NCBI GenBank assembly: GCA_030268105.1
Contig: BSDZ01000021.1
Span: 1,736,001-1,800,000 of the forward strand
DNA: 64,000 nucleotides
Reading direction: 5' to 3'
From: Volvox africanus
Taxonomy: Eukaryota; Chlorophyta; Chlorophyceae; Chlamydomonadales; Volvocaceae
The notes beneath the pieces were generated by a model. The model saw only the letters and a list, made by a program, of their open reading frames with translations, was not told the DNA's origin and did not search any database. Positions 1-12,300 of the stretch are shown piece by piece; position 1 is the first letter of the stretch, and every line of letters starts with the position of its first letter. Position numbers and translations under genes: made by a program.

Positions 1-256
1 CACAGCTCCAATCATGTGTAGTGCTCGATATGTGGATGTCGAAGGCGCAGGAGGGGCAACGGCTGAGAGCGGGAACAGACCTTCTAGTGGAACATCTAAG
101 TTAGTCCTCAGGGTCACGTATGTGCCACTCAAGTGCATACTTCAAAACCATCTTCGCCTCCAAAGGGGTTGCGTTGAAGTCCAAGTTCTCAATTTTCACG
201 GCTGGCCCGTGCGCCATTCGAATGTACACATGGCATACACACACCTGCCAACTCAC
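1..256. other. Left edge, unresolved 3' end of the MORN gene
   Basis: The last certain exon of the minus-strand CH-MORN gene ends at 257 with a good GTGAGT donor, so its 3' end lies here or left of the window. Two continuations were seen. An acceptor near 197 would give a tiny terminal exon (reading REN then stop). A separate minus-strand open frame at about 101-240, containing NLDFNATPLEAKMVLKYALE and ending in TAA at 101-103, looks coding but does not fit the required phase. No poly(A) signal was seen. Confidence 0.4.
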
Positions 257-3200
257 CTGAACGTATACACGCCGTGTCCATCCATCCGGTCGTCTCGAAA
301 CTCCCCCTCAAACACGTCAGCGTTAATGAAGTGGTACACCCCTTCGCCATTTTTTTTGTTGCATACATACCGACCCTACATAGCACCGAACGAATCAAAA
401 AGGGTTTACGGGGGGTTCGAGTTCAGGTGGGCCTAACGTTCATCCAGTTGCACTAGCGCAACTTCACCGTGGACTGCGCACACCCAGGACCAGGTTGCCA
501 GCAGGTCTGTGTGCTTGGGAAGGAGGATCGCATTTGTAATTATACAAAAATCATTGCAATACTGCCTCCCGGTTTATTGATGTGCTTTGTGAGCACCTCC
601 ATCCGCAGTTCCAACGCGGACTACTCTTTAAACCCTAAGATAACACACCTTGTAGATGTCGCCGTTGCGTAGCTGCTTCAGTTGGTACTCGCCCAGCTTG
701 AAAACACGTGCCTTGCGACTGCTGCCTGTACTGACTCCACCGGTGGAGCCATCGCCGCCTCCGGTGGAGCCGCCATCACCACCGATTGTAATGCCCGTGT
801 GCCGGAAGTACGTTGCTGTCAGCGCCGCGAGCTCCCTGTCCGTACAGAAGTAGCATATATCAAAATGCATATAGGGCCAAAGAGCTACAGCGCTTCCGTG
901 TGCACTTTTGGTTTTATTAAACAACAACGTGCAATCCAAGATCAGGGAGGAAAAAGCAAGGAGGCCGAGGTCCAAACGGCACTATGCGGGTGCCAGTCTC
1001 ACGCACAGTTGTCCTGAGCCATGTTTCGTAGCTGAGCATGGCTTGTTCTGTATCTAACAACATAGGAACAATCATCCTCCCCTCGACACCGCCCGTAGCG
1101 CCTTGTCCCCAAGCCATGTCTCGCGTCCTACTTAGACTCCGGCCTTTCATATTGGCTAGGCGACCCACTTGTGGATATCTTGCACCAGCGCAAACTGTGC
1201 TATGCCCACTGCCTTGAGATGACTATCTAATTGGGCGGTGCTGCACAACTTGCGCTGCTCATCCGTTAGGTGCCTCTGCGGAGCGGTGCCAGAAGAAGCC
1301 GGGGTGCCCCGGTCGGGGTGGGGACTGCCAACGCCTCCGGTGGCGCCGGGCTCTTCCACAGGCATTTTCAACACCTCCTCCGTTCTGCTACTGAGCGTCC
1401 GAAGGCGATCCTCGTGAAAGTGAGCGCGCTGCAAACGGGCATGGCGACGATATGGACATAACAAAAGAGGCCGTGCAGGCTATGTAGACCGATGTTAAGG
1501 CGAAAACCCAGCTCACATCCGTAGCCCAAACATTTCGTTATGGAACAGGACTATGGCGATTTCCATTCCCACTAGTTGCTGGCATCCTCACCTGAAGGAG
1601 GACAGCCGCCTCCGCCAAGAAATTCCGAGTCGCCTGCGTGTTGCCGGTCCCAGGCGAACCCGGCGGTACTGTTCCTGCAGGTGCAGACCTGCCAGGTGAC
1701 GCAACCATTTCCAACGCGGCAGAAGGCGATGCCGTGCGGCTTCGCGGCTGGTGGTGCTGCTCCGTTGTATGTGTTGCCTGGCTGTACGCTTGCACATCGC
1801 TTAGCAGCAACACCGTGTGTTCAAGCAATGTTTGCAACGCGTCCTGTAGACTCCGCACCTTACCGCACAGCGCTGGCGAGCAGCTAAGGGCAGATGCTGC
1901 ATCTTGCGACGCGGGTTTTGAAGGATCGGATGGCTGCGGTGAGTGCACTGCCTCCGTGAGCAGCGTGTCATATGATCCGAGCGCCTTGTCAACCGCCTGC
2001 AATGCAGCCGCACAGACGTCAAGTGCAGCGGCCATGTCTCGGAGGCAGGCCGGCGATGCCAGGCGCGTGCGGGCGACTGGTGAGGCCAGCAGTGATGCAA
2101 CATCTGCGGGCAGCACAGTTGGTGAGTTTCGCCAACGTTGGCCTGCTCGCGGCGATGGCGATGCAGCAACTGAGGCCGCCGCCGGCGAGGACGCAACCCC
2201 TGGTGACGCCAACCGCTCTCGTGGCGGCAGCGCGCTGGGGCTACATGACGGGTCGCCTCCCGCCGCACCAAGATCATCTTCCTCCGCCGCCCCTTCGCCA
2301 GAACCTGTTTGACCGGTTGCATCAGGGGAACGTTCATCCTGCTCATCATTCTCCTTGGCACAAGCTGACGCAGATGCAGCCCCCGGCAGCGCCTCTCCAT
2401 GAGCGCCATGCGTGTCCGCTGTTTCCGCAAAGGATGCTGCGGCAGCTGCGTGTCTAAACGTGTTCAGGATGCCTTCCTCCGCGACCTGCTCTGGCGCGCC
2501 GCATGCACTCGCATCCTCCCTGTCCAGTGCTTTGCCGCAAAAAATAGCCGCCGTAACTTCTCCGTTCATCTCCGGTGTCTGCAGCATTTGTTTGTAGGTC
2601 GCCGGGGACCCATTATCACCGTATCGACCATCATCTTCAAAAGATGCGCCAACGGTGGCTGGCTCCCTTTCTTCAAGCTGGACGGAAGTGGTCGGTGATG
2701 ATGTCGTTCTGGGAGAAAAGTGTATCCCCGGCGCGGAGGGAATGCCGGAGCGTGACCGCCCAAAGCTGAACGTTTCAGAACCTAAGGCATGTGGTGTCGG
2801 CGCCGAGGCAGACGGGCTAGCAGTGCTCCTGTGGAGGTATAAACAGGGATAGCGTACCAGTGTACTACAGAGAGTAAAATGGATGTATCGGAAGAAGGCG
2901 GATGTGGCGTACAGGGCGTATACCAGCCACTGGAACCCGGATTGCAACTGTGCCGCCGACTAGTATGAGCATCGGAATCTAAACGTCAGTTTTTCTTGGA
3001 GCACGGTCCCCGAACGTCGACGGCACCAGGCAGCACCTCCACCGGGGTTAATGGTATAGTCAATTGTAGTCACAACCCGACACCCTGACGTCCGTACATT
3101 GAACCAGAGCAGCTACAACGTACCCACCCCGACGGGCTGAGGCTGCCGGTATAAACCAACATGTCCTCGCACTGTTGCCCGTAGTCCCGCTGCTCCGCTC

Positions 3201-5757
3201 GAGGCCAGGACACCTCTGTGCCCACGTCCGCTGCAGTCATCGGTCGGTAGTCTTCCTCGGGAAAGTCTGTCTGCGTGCTCCCGTGGCTCACCATAACCTA
3301 CTTGGGGAACAAACCAGGTGTGTGTGTGTAGCCGTACCGTCAGGCGGGATGGCATGGCATATACGCGTTTCGATGAGTCTGTGTGGCCACGGCACAAAGT
3401 TTAGACAGCGTTTGACTCAGCCGTCTCATTCCCAGACTACCTTTACTACCTTTTATCCCAACTTAAAACGGATTGCATCTAAGGAACCAAGCCCTGGAAA
3501 AACAAGCTATCACGCATGCCTAGTTCGATAAAACAAATGCCGGCCCTCCCAGTAAGCCCGCCCACCCGCTTCCGCTGCGAACCGCCCGTGGAACCTGGGC
3601 TCAGCCGCGGGCTGCGCCGCTCGAAGTGATCCGGAGGCACCGCCAAGCCATCCTTGTAGCGGCTAGCCACATTCAGGTAGGGAGGCGTGCGCTTGCCGGC
3701 GCTGCTCTTGTTGCCCGTGCCCGGCGTGGATCCCAACGAGCGGTTCGCACGTCCTGCACCCCTGCGCAATGGGCACCAACGTACGTCCACGATGCGACGT
3801 GATCCAATGAGCCCAGACGGCCAATTGCTCAATGCGGCTCATTACCACAAGCCCAGGAACGATCGTGAATCGTGGTTCATATTCATGCGCGTGCAAATGG
3901 GAAACGCGCATCCGCACAACAATAACTCCCATAACATGTGTACAGTGTTGTCCACGCTGTTGCACCCACTTAGCATCACTGACTGCTGTGACACCCTTGC
4001 AACCGCATCGGTCAATTCATCCATCAATCCTGAGAGGGTAGGGCCAGCGGCAAGGTGCCTGGTCCTTGCTGGCCATCCCCTAGACAGCCCCCTCCATCCA
4101 AAGGCGTTGCCTACCTGTTCGATTCCTGGGTCTGTGGGGTTGTTGCACCCCAATTCCCACTTGTGCGCACTGGAGTCGAGGGAAGGGAGGCCGTCAGGCA
4201 ATCACGATGTTGCTGCACCTCAGAGAATTCTACTACAAACGCCTTCTACGCGCCATCGCCTAATTATGTGCTCAAAGGACCTAATCCAGACACCTGGGTA
4301 CTTCCCGCTTACTCTATGTAGCCATGTAGTCATAAAACGTCTAGTGAACGCTACGGGGGATTAAACCTGAAACGACTCTTCCACGGCATATATTTGGGCA
4401 TCCAGAGCACAGATTTCAAGCGGATTCTTGTCCTTGTTAAACAGGCTGACCTAGCATCCCTACAATTCGGTACTTACAATCGATGCGGCTGAACTCGAAG
4501 GTGGTGTTCACAAGGCATGCTGGAAGCGGAACGTTGATTGTCCCGCCCTTTACAGACAGCTGCCGCCGCAAGCTCGGGTTGTACCCTGACAACGTACTAA
4601 CACCTGCAAGCAAGCCATGACAACGGCGAAGGGAAGGTAAAAGGCAACGTTAACCAAGAATGATGGACCTCAGCTGAGTCCGCGTACGGGCGAAGATTGT
4701 AAAGAGAGTCAATCCAGCGACAGCTAGATAGTCCTAAACGTGTAGCAATGTGCTTTGAATCACTGAATCGGCTCGGTTGGTCTATTGCCATTACATCATG
4801 TAAAATAATGATGCATCACGATGTCCCAGACAAGCATCTCCCCCTTCCCAAAGAATAAACTTGCCCTTAAAGCTCTTGTATAACCACTGCGCAAACTCCA
4901 TCAGGTCAGGCGGGGACGCCTGGCTGAGCTTGGCCACATTCGGCTCCTGCGATCCCGTTGCGCGTGCTTAGGTATTTGATGTTCTACGATCCTTAATCCA
5001 AAAAGGTGAAATGCATGCACTTGGACGATATCCTTAGTAACAAGCAGCTCCCCGGCACGCAGGGGTTTTATATAGCTTTTCTCCGCCGTGCAATTTCACG
5101 TTGTTTGCAGGCTTGGCTCATCACCCAAACAAAGATTCTTGCAGCACGGAGGGCGGGGAGCCGCTGACCTGCAGGGCCGCATCGTACGCATGCGGTGCCC
5201 CGCAGCTGAGCCCCCTCAGGGCTTACCTTGGTTAAACCCAGTGCATTGAACGCCGCCTGCAGAACTTTATAATTTGGAAGTATTTCGTATTCCTCACGCG
5301 CATAAAAATTAACCTTCCGGATGGCAACAATGTCGGCGTAGAACGCTGTTCGAGTTGGATGAGAGGACAAAGGAGCACAGTAAGGCGTCCACCACGTGCC
5401 TATGCCCTTCCATATCGAGCAGGATCTTCCTTGAAGCCCTTATATTGTAAAAAGACCAAGCAACTCGTTTCCACGGGGTTCATGCCGGTTTCACTCCTTA
5501 CCATCAATAATTTGACAATAGACAGCGCCCGACGTGAGCTGCGGGCCGCAGAATGATTTGTAAGACTCTTTTGTCCTGAGCTTAATATTAATACTACATT
5601 TAGGGAATACTTGCATCCGCACCTGTTCAAGACGCGTCAAATTTAGCTCTAGCAGATGGTTAATCCAATCAAGCAGCTCTGTCTTTCCAGCATAGTACTC
5701 CAGACCCTGATCAATAGAAAAGTTAGGAGCTGAACTCAAGACTGGTGTCAGCGCCAT
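257..5757 (-). CDS. EB1-type calponin-homology domain protein with C-terminal MORN repeats (partial, 14 exons)
   Basis: Exons on the minus strand: 5623-5757, 5502-5538, 5227-5345, 4861-4946, 4478-4585, 4367-4445, 4115-4245, 3970-4058, 3566-3753, 3098-3297, 1592-2828, 1169-1428, 649-835, 257-375. All junctions agree in phase; about 990 residues are covered. Exons 1-4 encode an EB1-family CH domain: TELLDWINHLLELNLTRLEQ, then SGAVYCQIID, VNFYAREEYEILPNYKVLQA and MEFAQWLYKSF. EB1 proteins bind growing microtubule ends through this domain. The usual C-terminal EB1 homology coiled coil was not found. The middle is Ala/Ser/Pro-rich with a STQTDF motif. Exons 13-14 carry MORN repeats (LRNGDIYKGRY, NGEGVYHF, VFEGEFRDDRMDGHGVYTF), which often occur in membrane-linked or ciliary proteins. 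Weak points: the donor of exon 4 (GTTTAT, or a GC donor at 4865), an alternative splice of 4161-4245 to 3970-4029, and the donor at 3098. Two separate genes (EB1-like and MORN) remain possible; no TGTAA signal was noticed between them. Confidence 0.62.
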
Positions 5758-6331
5758 GGTCGTTGACTGTATGCGGACATTAGTTGCAAGAATGACAATA
5801 TTTCATTTCAGCGTCGTAAATATATCAGATACAACATCCTGTCGTTACTGCAGCTACGCAGCCTGGGTTTGAGAGTCATTTAATTCGCGATTGGGGTCAA
5901 TTTACATCATCTGTGCGGCGACCGACGTGCATCTCCGATGCAGTAGTAATAATCATGCATAGATCACTGCCTCTGCATAATATTTATTCTCGTCTTGGCT
6001 GTCAAGGGTTGCATTTCAGATTTGCCTTGCACGTTTTGTACCCCTAGCCTCTACTTTCATGCTCCACGTGATGCGTAGCGCCGTGTAGGCATTGTTGTGC
6101 ATAGGACAACTGTAAACATCATGCTTGCCGAAGCTCACTCACGACGGGCGGCTCCGGCTTGCGTTAGGGGCAACCCTTGTCACACCACCAAAAAGGTTGT
6201 TGTTAATCGGCGATGGATTATGCCCTTTGTGCACATCTCGTCGTCGTTTGTAGCGCCACAGAGCGGCCGAGGTGACTTCACCGTTGCTGGTAGGCTGTTA
6301 GACCCAAAGGAGCACGTCGTTGGTAAATGAA
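5758..6331. promoter_or_regulatory. Divergent intergenic region, CH-MORN gene / coiled-coil gene
   Basis: 574 bases lie between the ATG at 5757 (minus) and the ATG at 6332 (plus), and should hold both promoters and 5' UTRs. The 5780-6010 part is AT-rich. No convincing TATA box or reading frame was seen; the open frame at 6097-6330 ends just before the chosen start. Confidence 0.45.
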
Positions 6332-9300
6332 ATGATGAAGTATATTCACGAGCCAAATCGCGCAGGTGCTGGTGTTCCTGATCAGGGGGTAAGGATTAAA
6401 GCAAAGAGCAGACAATTTGATGGGCTTGTAAATGTGAAAAGGTGATGCCTTCCTGTACATGTTTGGTTTTATTCGTTGTTGTTTTAATTGGCTGAATGCA
6501 GATATATTCGGTCGGGAGCGCAAGCGAAGATGCACTGGTGCGCAGAGGGTTATCCACGCCGATGTAACACCTGTTCGACGGCGCTTTAAGGCTCCTTTCC
6601 CAGCATTAATGCTAAATTCAATACCTTGATTGTATTCATAATCATATGCATGTTCTGGGTCATAACCTGGCGAACTGTTGAAGAAGTGCTGGTCTGTCGT
6701 TCACATCGCACAGGAGCTTGCTGCGACAAAGAAGAATCTCCGCGAGGCTCTAGCGAAGATCGACATACTCAGTCAGCAGGTGGCAATTGTTGAGGAGCTG
6801 CAGACGCAAATGCTGGAGCAGGATGAACTAATCGCGGAACTCGAACAGCTTATTGAAAGCGATAAGCGCAAGCAGGTGTGCCCCGTCCTCCTTGCTCCAA
6901 ACACTTCCCCAACCATGCAATGCCGTAGAACCCTTCTAGTCGATACTTCACTTCGGATCCCTATTCTTAGTCCTGGTAATTTATTCTTAGAAGACATACG
7001 TACACGCCTCATACCACACGCGCGCCAAACACACACGTACCACACCCTCATCACCACACACTCGCAGGATAATGAGCGGGAGGCTTTGAATGCACAGGTA
7101 GCAGCCGCACAGGAATGCCTCGCAGCGACGACCTCAGAACTGGAGGAGGCCCGCAGCCGGCTGAGGGCTTTGCCGAGCATTGAGCAACTGCAAGCGGAGC
7201 TGGCGCGTCTGCAGGATGTGGAGGCCAAGTTGCAGGCAAAGCTGAATGCAGCTCAGATGCAGGCAGCGCGTCTGACGGAGCTAGAGGCGCTGCAGGAGCA
7301 GCAGAAGCTGCTACAAGCGCAGCTGCAGGAGCAGCGTGACAGCCGGGCAGCATTGGTGCGGGACTTGGAGGAGGCGAGGCAGCAGCTGGTGGCGGCACAA
7401 GCGGCAGCGGCAGCAGCGCGTCAGGAGGCCCAGGTGGGCGCTGTAGGGTCCGCGGCGGTAAAAAGGGGAGGGGAGACCGGCAGCCATTGCGCGCGCAGAT
7501 GTGATTGACACGCTAGACGTGCAGCGTAACTGTAGCATAACTGCAAGGAGTTAGCATAACTGCAGCGCCCCATGGCAAAGAAGTGTCGATGAAATCAGGG
7601 AAGAAAGGTCAAGAGGCGCCGCTGCGGCATGGAGGTCTGCCGCAGTGGCCGTGGTAGCGTCGATGCCCAGGGTGCAGGGTGTGAGACACCTCTATGCTGC
7701 CTATGTATGAGCAGGCCGGCAGATAAGGATGGTAGACAGAGAGGCTGCTGCAGATGGTGCGTTGCGTGCGGCAAGCCCGCGAGCATAGCCCACAAGCATC
7801 AACCGAGCATGGCGTAGCGTTAGTTCTTTGGATTAACAAGACTCGACCTAGCGACGTGTACATGCATGATGAGGATATGTGCTTTTGCCATTCAGCCCAG
7901 AATCCCCGGCTGTGTGTGCGCGTAAAAGCGCAGCCTGGTTGACCGGATCCTGATTCAGTGGGAAATGAACAAAATTACCAGCAGTTCATCATGGCCACTT
8001 CCAGCGCTCTTTGATCATCGTCGGCTTATTTACGCCTCGATCATTGGGGGAGCATTAATGGCCATGCAAGCAGGACAGCCCAGTCTACTGTCAAGGACTC
8101 GGTCTTTACATGAGCACGCCTTGGGATTGCTCCGCTACCCATAGGAGGCCCAGGAGGCCCTGGCCCGCAAGGTGGAGGAGCTGGCAGCTATTGAGGCAGA
8201 CATTGAGGCAATGCGGAAAACGATGAATAAGGGGGGCAAGAAGGGCCGCGCCCCCAAGGTACCGCCAGCGCGAGGCGGCGCGGGCAAGGGCTTTGCATCG
8301 CCGATCCCAACCGCGGCGCGGCTGCCCACGGGTGCAGAAAACCACCTGCGGGAGGAACTTAAGCAGGCGCAGGTGCGTATGGGGGTTGTATGCATGGACA
8401 GCAACTCTGGAAGGGAAGATAGTATGGGAGCATGGCACGGGCGGGTAGCCGCAGAAGAGTATGTCGTTCCGAAGCCCCATCTCTCCTGCGCGCGGGGAAT
8501 GGTTCTGAGGATTGCCGTGCGACGGGAGGGCCGGTGGTTCCTCGCTTGTGGGTATGCAGCTATGACGGCTACACTGTGAACGGATCTACAGGGTTATTTG
8601 TGCCAGTTTGGAGAAACGTCGTTGCCTCTTATGAAGGATATGCATATTGCCCATGCGTGTGCTCCGGTTGTAAATATATATCCGCCCGCGTTTCTTTCCT
8701 GTTCCCGTTGTCCCCTATTCCGCCTCATTATAGACCGAACTGGAGCAGTTGCAGGGCACACTTGACGAGCGTGAGGCGCAGCTTCAGGCCGCACAGAGCG
8801 CCGTGGAGTTCCTCACCAGCCAGTGCAAGGATCAGGTGAGGCCAGGCAATACTCGTTTAACTGCAAAAAACAGCCACCTTGCTCCTTCCTTCTAGCGTCT
8901 TGGCCTTACCTTTTCAGCCAACCCGCATAGGTGCCTTTCCATCCAGCTGGCCTCCCTTTGCAATATCCCTATTGTCTTTAAAACGATTCGTTTATCCTGC
9001 GGCGTGATAATTGTGAGCACAGGAGCTTCAGATGATGGATTTGCAGGCCAAGCTGGATGAGACCAGTGCCAAGCTGAAAGAGCGAGTAGCGGCCGAGATA
9101 GAGCTGCAGCAACAGGTGGCGGCTCTAGCGATACGGCTGAAGGCGGAGGCCAATGACAAGACCACTGCCGTGGCGACCCTGACGCAGCAGGTTGGCAGAG
9201 TGGGATAACGCTCGAGGTCTATTGTTGTTGGGATATGGCGATTGCTGTGGAGGCAATCCAAGCGCGCGGCGTGGTTGAGATGAACTTGTAGACGACGAAA

Positions 9301-12300
9301 GGCCAAGAACATACAGTACGCACCCAAACCCTAACTCTGATGACCCCTGATTAACGACACCGGTGTTAACTCCGTCTTCCGGAATCCGTTGCTGGATGAA
9401 TCCCCGGCTGTGCAGCTTGACTCACAGTGTCGCGAGCGGATGGCCCTTGCAGCGGAGCGCGATTCGTTGGCAATGGAGGTGGAAGGTTTGCGCGGCCGCG
9501 TTGAGGATCTGGACGAGCGAAGGTGGCGGCAGGACGCTGCGCTGGGAGAGCTGGATGCATCCCTTCAGGATCTACGGTCAGAGGTACGTGATACCAGGTT
9601 AAGTCCTGATGCGTTAGCCATGGACGAGGGATGGGGCCAGGGATCCAGGGCTTGCGGCCGGAGGCACGGAGTGACGTGGAGTGTGAACAGTGCGCTGATG
9701 GCGGAAAAGTCGGTTTGGTGCAGGAAACTGTGAGATCTCGCGGAAGGAGGGGCCTCGTTAGGGTTTCAGTGAATCACTATTTCTGTTTTCCCAGTCTCTC
9801 TATGGCTTCCCGGGGTACTTGGATGGATCGCCCCTGCGTCCGATGTGTCTTAGATCCTGTTCTCGCCCACTTCATACTACTGTTTAATTGTATTGGACGG
9901 ACCCTTCCGTCCCCGGCTACTCCATGTTTCTACTTAGGGTGGTTCATTTGACAGTTGCGTCTGGGCCTAGTTCACTTTCTGTTCCCTTTCTCATGAAGAC
10001 ACGCTAACACACATTCGCACATCTCCCAGGTTGAAACTGCTCAGCAGCTGAAAATAGACCTGGCCATCTTGGCGGAGGCGTTCAGCGCCAAGGAGGCGGA
10101 GTTGGAGGCGGCACAAAGCCGGCTTGGGGTAGCTGAGGGACGTGAGGAGGAGCTTGAGAAGCAGGTGGTACTGGCGGAGGACAGCCTAAAGAGCCTCACG
10201 GTGGGTCGGATTTGTTGCCTCTCTGAAGCGGCAATGTTCTGTAGATTAAGGCACCTTGGTGCTGAGGGTCCGGCCACGTTTTTACCCATGGTGGAAGCCG
10301 CCATAAAGTTGCTTTTGCTTTTGGCCTTCCCACCCTCGCCTTTAGGCCATGTTGTCAGAGCTCCAGACTACCAACACGGAGCTGGCCGAACGGTTTGAGG
10401 CTCTGGAGGCGTCCTTCCGCACAACCAGCGAGCAACGGGCTGACGCGGAGGCACGCGCCATGGAGATGAGCCATCAGCTGGTGGAAGCACGTGATCAGGC
10501 AGTAGCACTTCGAGAGCAGCTCAGCGTCAAGAACAAGGTGTGTACTAGGGTACGGGACTGTTAACGTATTCGTTGCAACTGCCGATGTTGGGGAAGGGAG
10601 ATCCCGAGGCTAGTTCTACTTGGATTCCCAAATGAGATGAAATCCAGGATTTGTCCGCATGATTTTGCTCTTAGTGAGCCGCACTCTCCCCTTTTCGCAT
10701 GATGTCGTTGTCCAGTTCCGTTCCTTTGTCAATCCCTCCTGTCCCTCGTAACTGCAAATTCACTTCCCATCTGCAATGGACCGTAGGCGCTTGCAGAAAC
10801 CGCTCAAGCTCTGTCAGAGGCACAGGCTGCCGAGTCCAGCCAGCGCATGGCCGCACAGACGCTAAGCGAGAGGCTTGCAGCAGAGCAAGCGGCCGTCATC
10901 AAACAGACTCGTGATGTAGAAACACTGCGGGAACAGGTGGTGGTTCTAAATGAGCAGGTGGGTGATTGGGGGGCAATGGGCGCGTGCGGGGACTCCGCCC
11001 ACGTTGGGGAAGGGGGTCCGTGGAGGATGGATGGGGAGCAGGGACCGAAAAAGAGCAGAAAGCCGGGAGGCGGGGATTGAGCTGTGACGCTGCGATTGCA
11101 AAGGGAAGTGGAAACGCGACGAAGATGCCCGGCTCTGATGCCCGCACCCGTTCACCCACCAGATCGCCTTCCTATCGGGATCGGAAAGCAGCGTCAAGAA
11201 GCTGCAGGAGGCTCTCCGCCGCTCCGATGGGGAGTTGGCAGACCTCCGAAACCAGCTGCTTGACGCGCAGAGGCAGGCACAAGCTGCGGACAACAGCGTG
11301 GGGGAAAAGGTCAAGGTGTGAGGGGCGACGGGCATGGGAGCAACGAAATAAGTGGTTCACCGTTCTCATGGCTCACAGCTTCACGTAGTTGAGCCATGCA
11401 CGGCACAAATTTGTCACAAACGTAAACCCTGGGCTCTCAGCCTTATAACCCTTACTGGGCACGCCGGTCATCGCATCTCTGGACGTCCTGCATTACATTC
11501 ACCCTTAGAATGTATGCGTGTGTTTTTGCTCACGTACACCGATGCTGTGCTTGGCACAGGACATGGACCGCCTGCAGCGTGAGCTGGAGGCTGCTTCCGC
11601 TGCACTCGTAGAGAGTGAGTCGGCGCTGGCTTTGGCACGTCGCGCTGCGGAGGCGACCGACTCGGAGCTGCGGATCGCGAAGCGCCAGGCGGAAGCGGCG
11701 GCAACGGAAGTTGCGAGCATGCGGGCGCAGGTAGCGGCACTTGCGGGCGAGCTGACTGCAGTGCGACAGGACCGTGACGCGGCGTCACGTGCTGAGTTCG
11801 AGTCACTCCGGCAGCTGCAGTCTGAACTTGCCGCCGAGGCTGTGGCGACACTAGAGCTGCTGAACAAAGCGGAGAGCCTCGTGGTTGTATCTTCGGGTGG
11901 GTTCTGGACCGTTACAGTTTCCGGCATGAAGGGAGAGTTTGTGATTTCGATGGGGGGGTTAAGTCCATCCGCATCCATCCAGGCTCGAATCACTGCTACC
12001 GTCAGCGCCGTTAGCGGCATATGAATGGCTTTGCAAAAGGTGGATTGGTATTGAGGCCTTATCCTCCTTATCTGGCGGGACGAGGGGAAAAGGGCGGGGT
12101 GGTGCAATTCCATGGTGTTGAAATGTACTTGTGGATATTGAACTTCATTTAACATGCCCAGGGGGCGACGCATGCCTTCTTGACGTCCTCTTGTTCCACG
12201 GCACGTTCATATCCTTGCAGAGCAAGCCTCGGTGTCTAACGCCATCGACGTGAACGCGCTGCTGCAGCAGGCACGCAACGTGAGTTATGTCATCTGTGGG

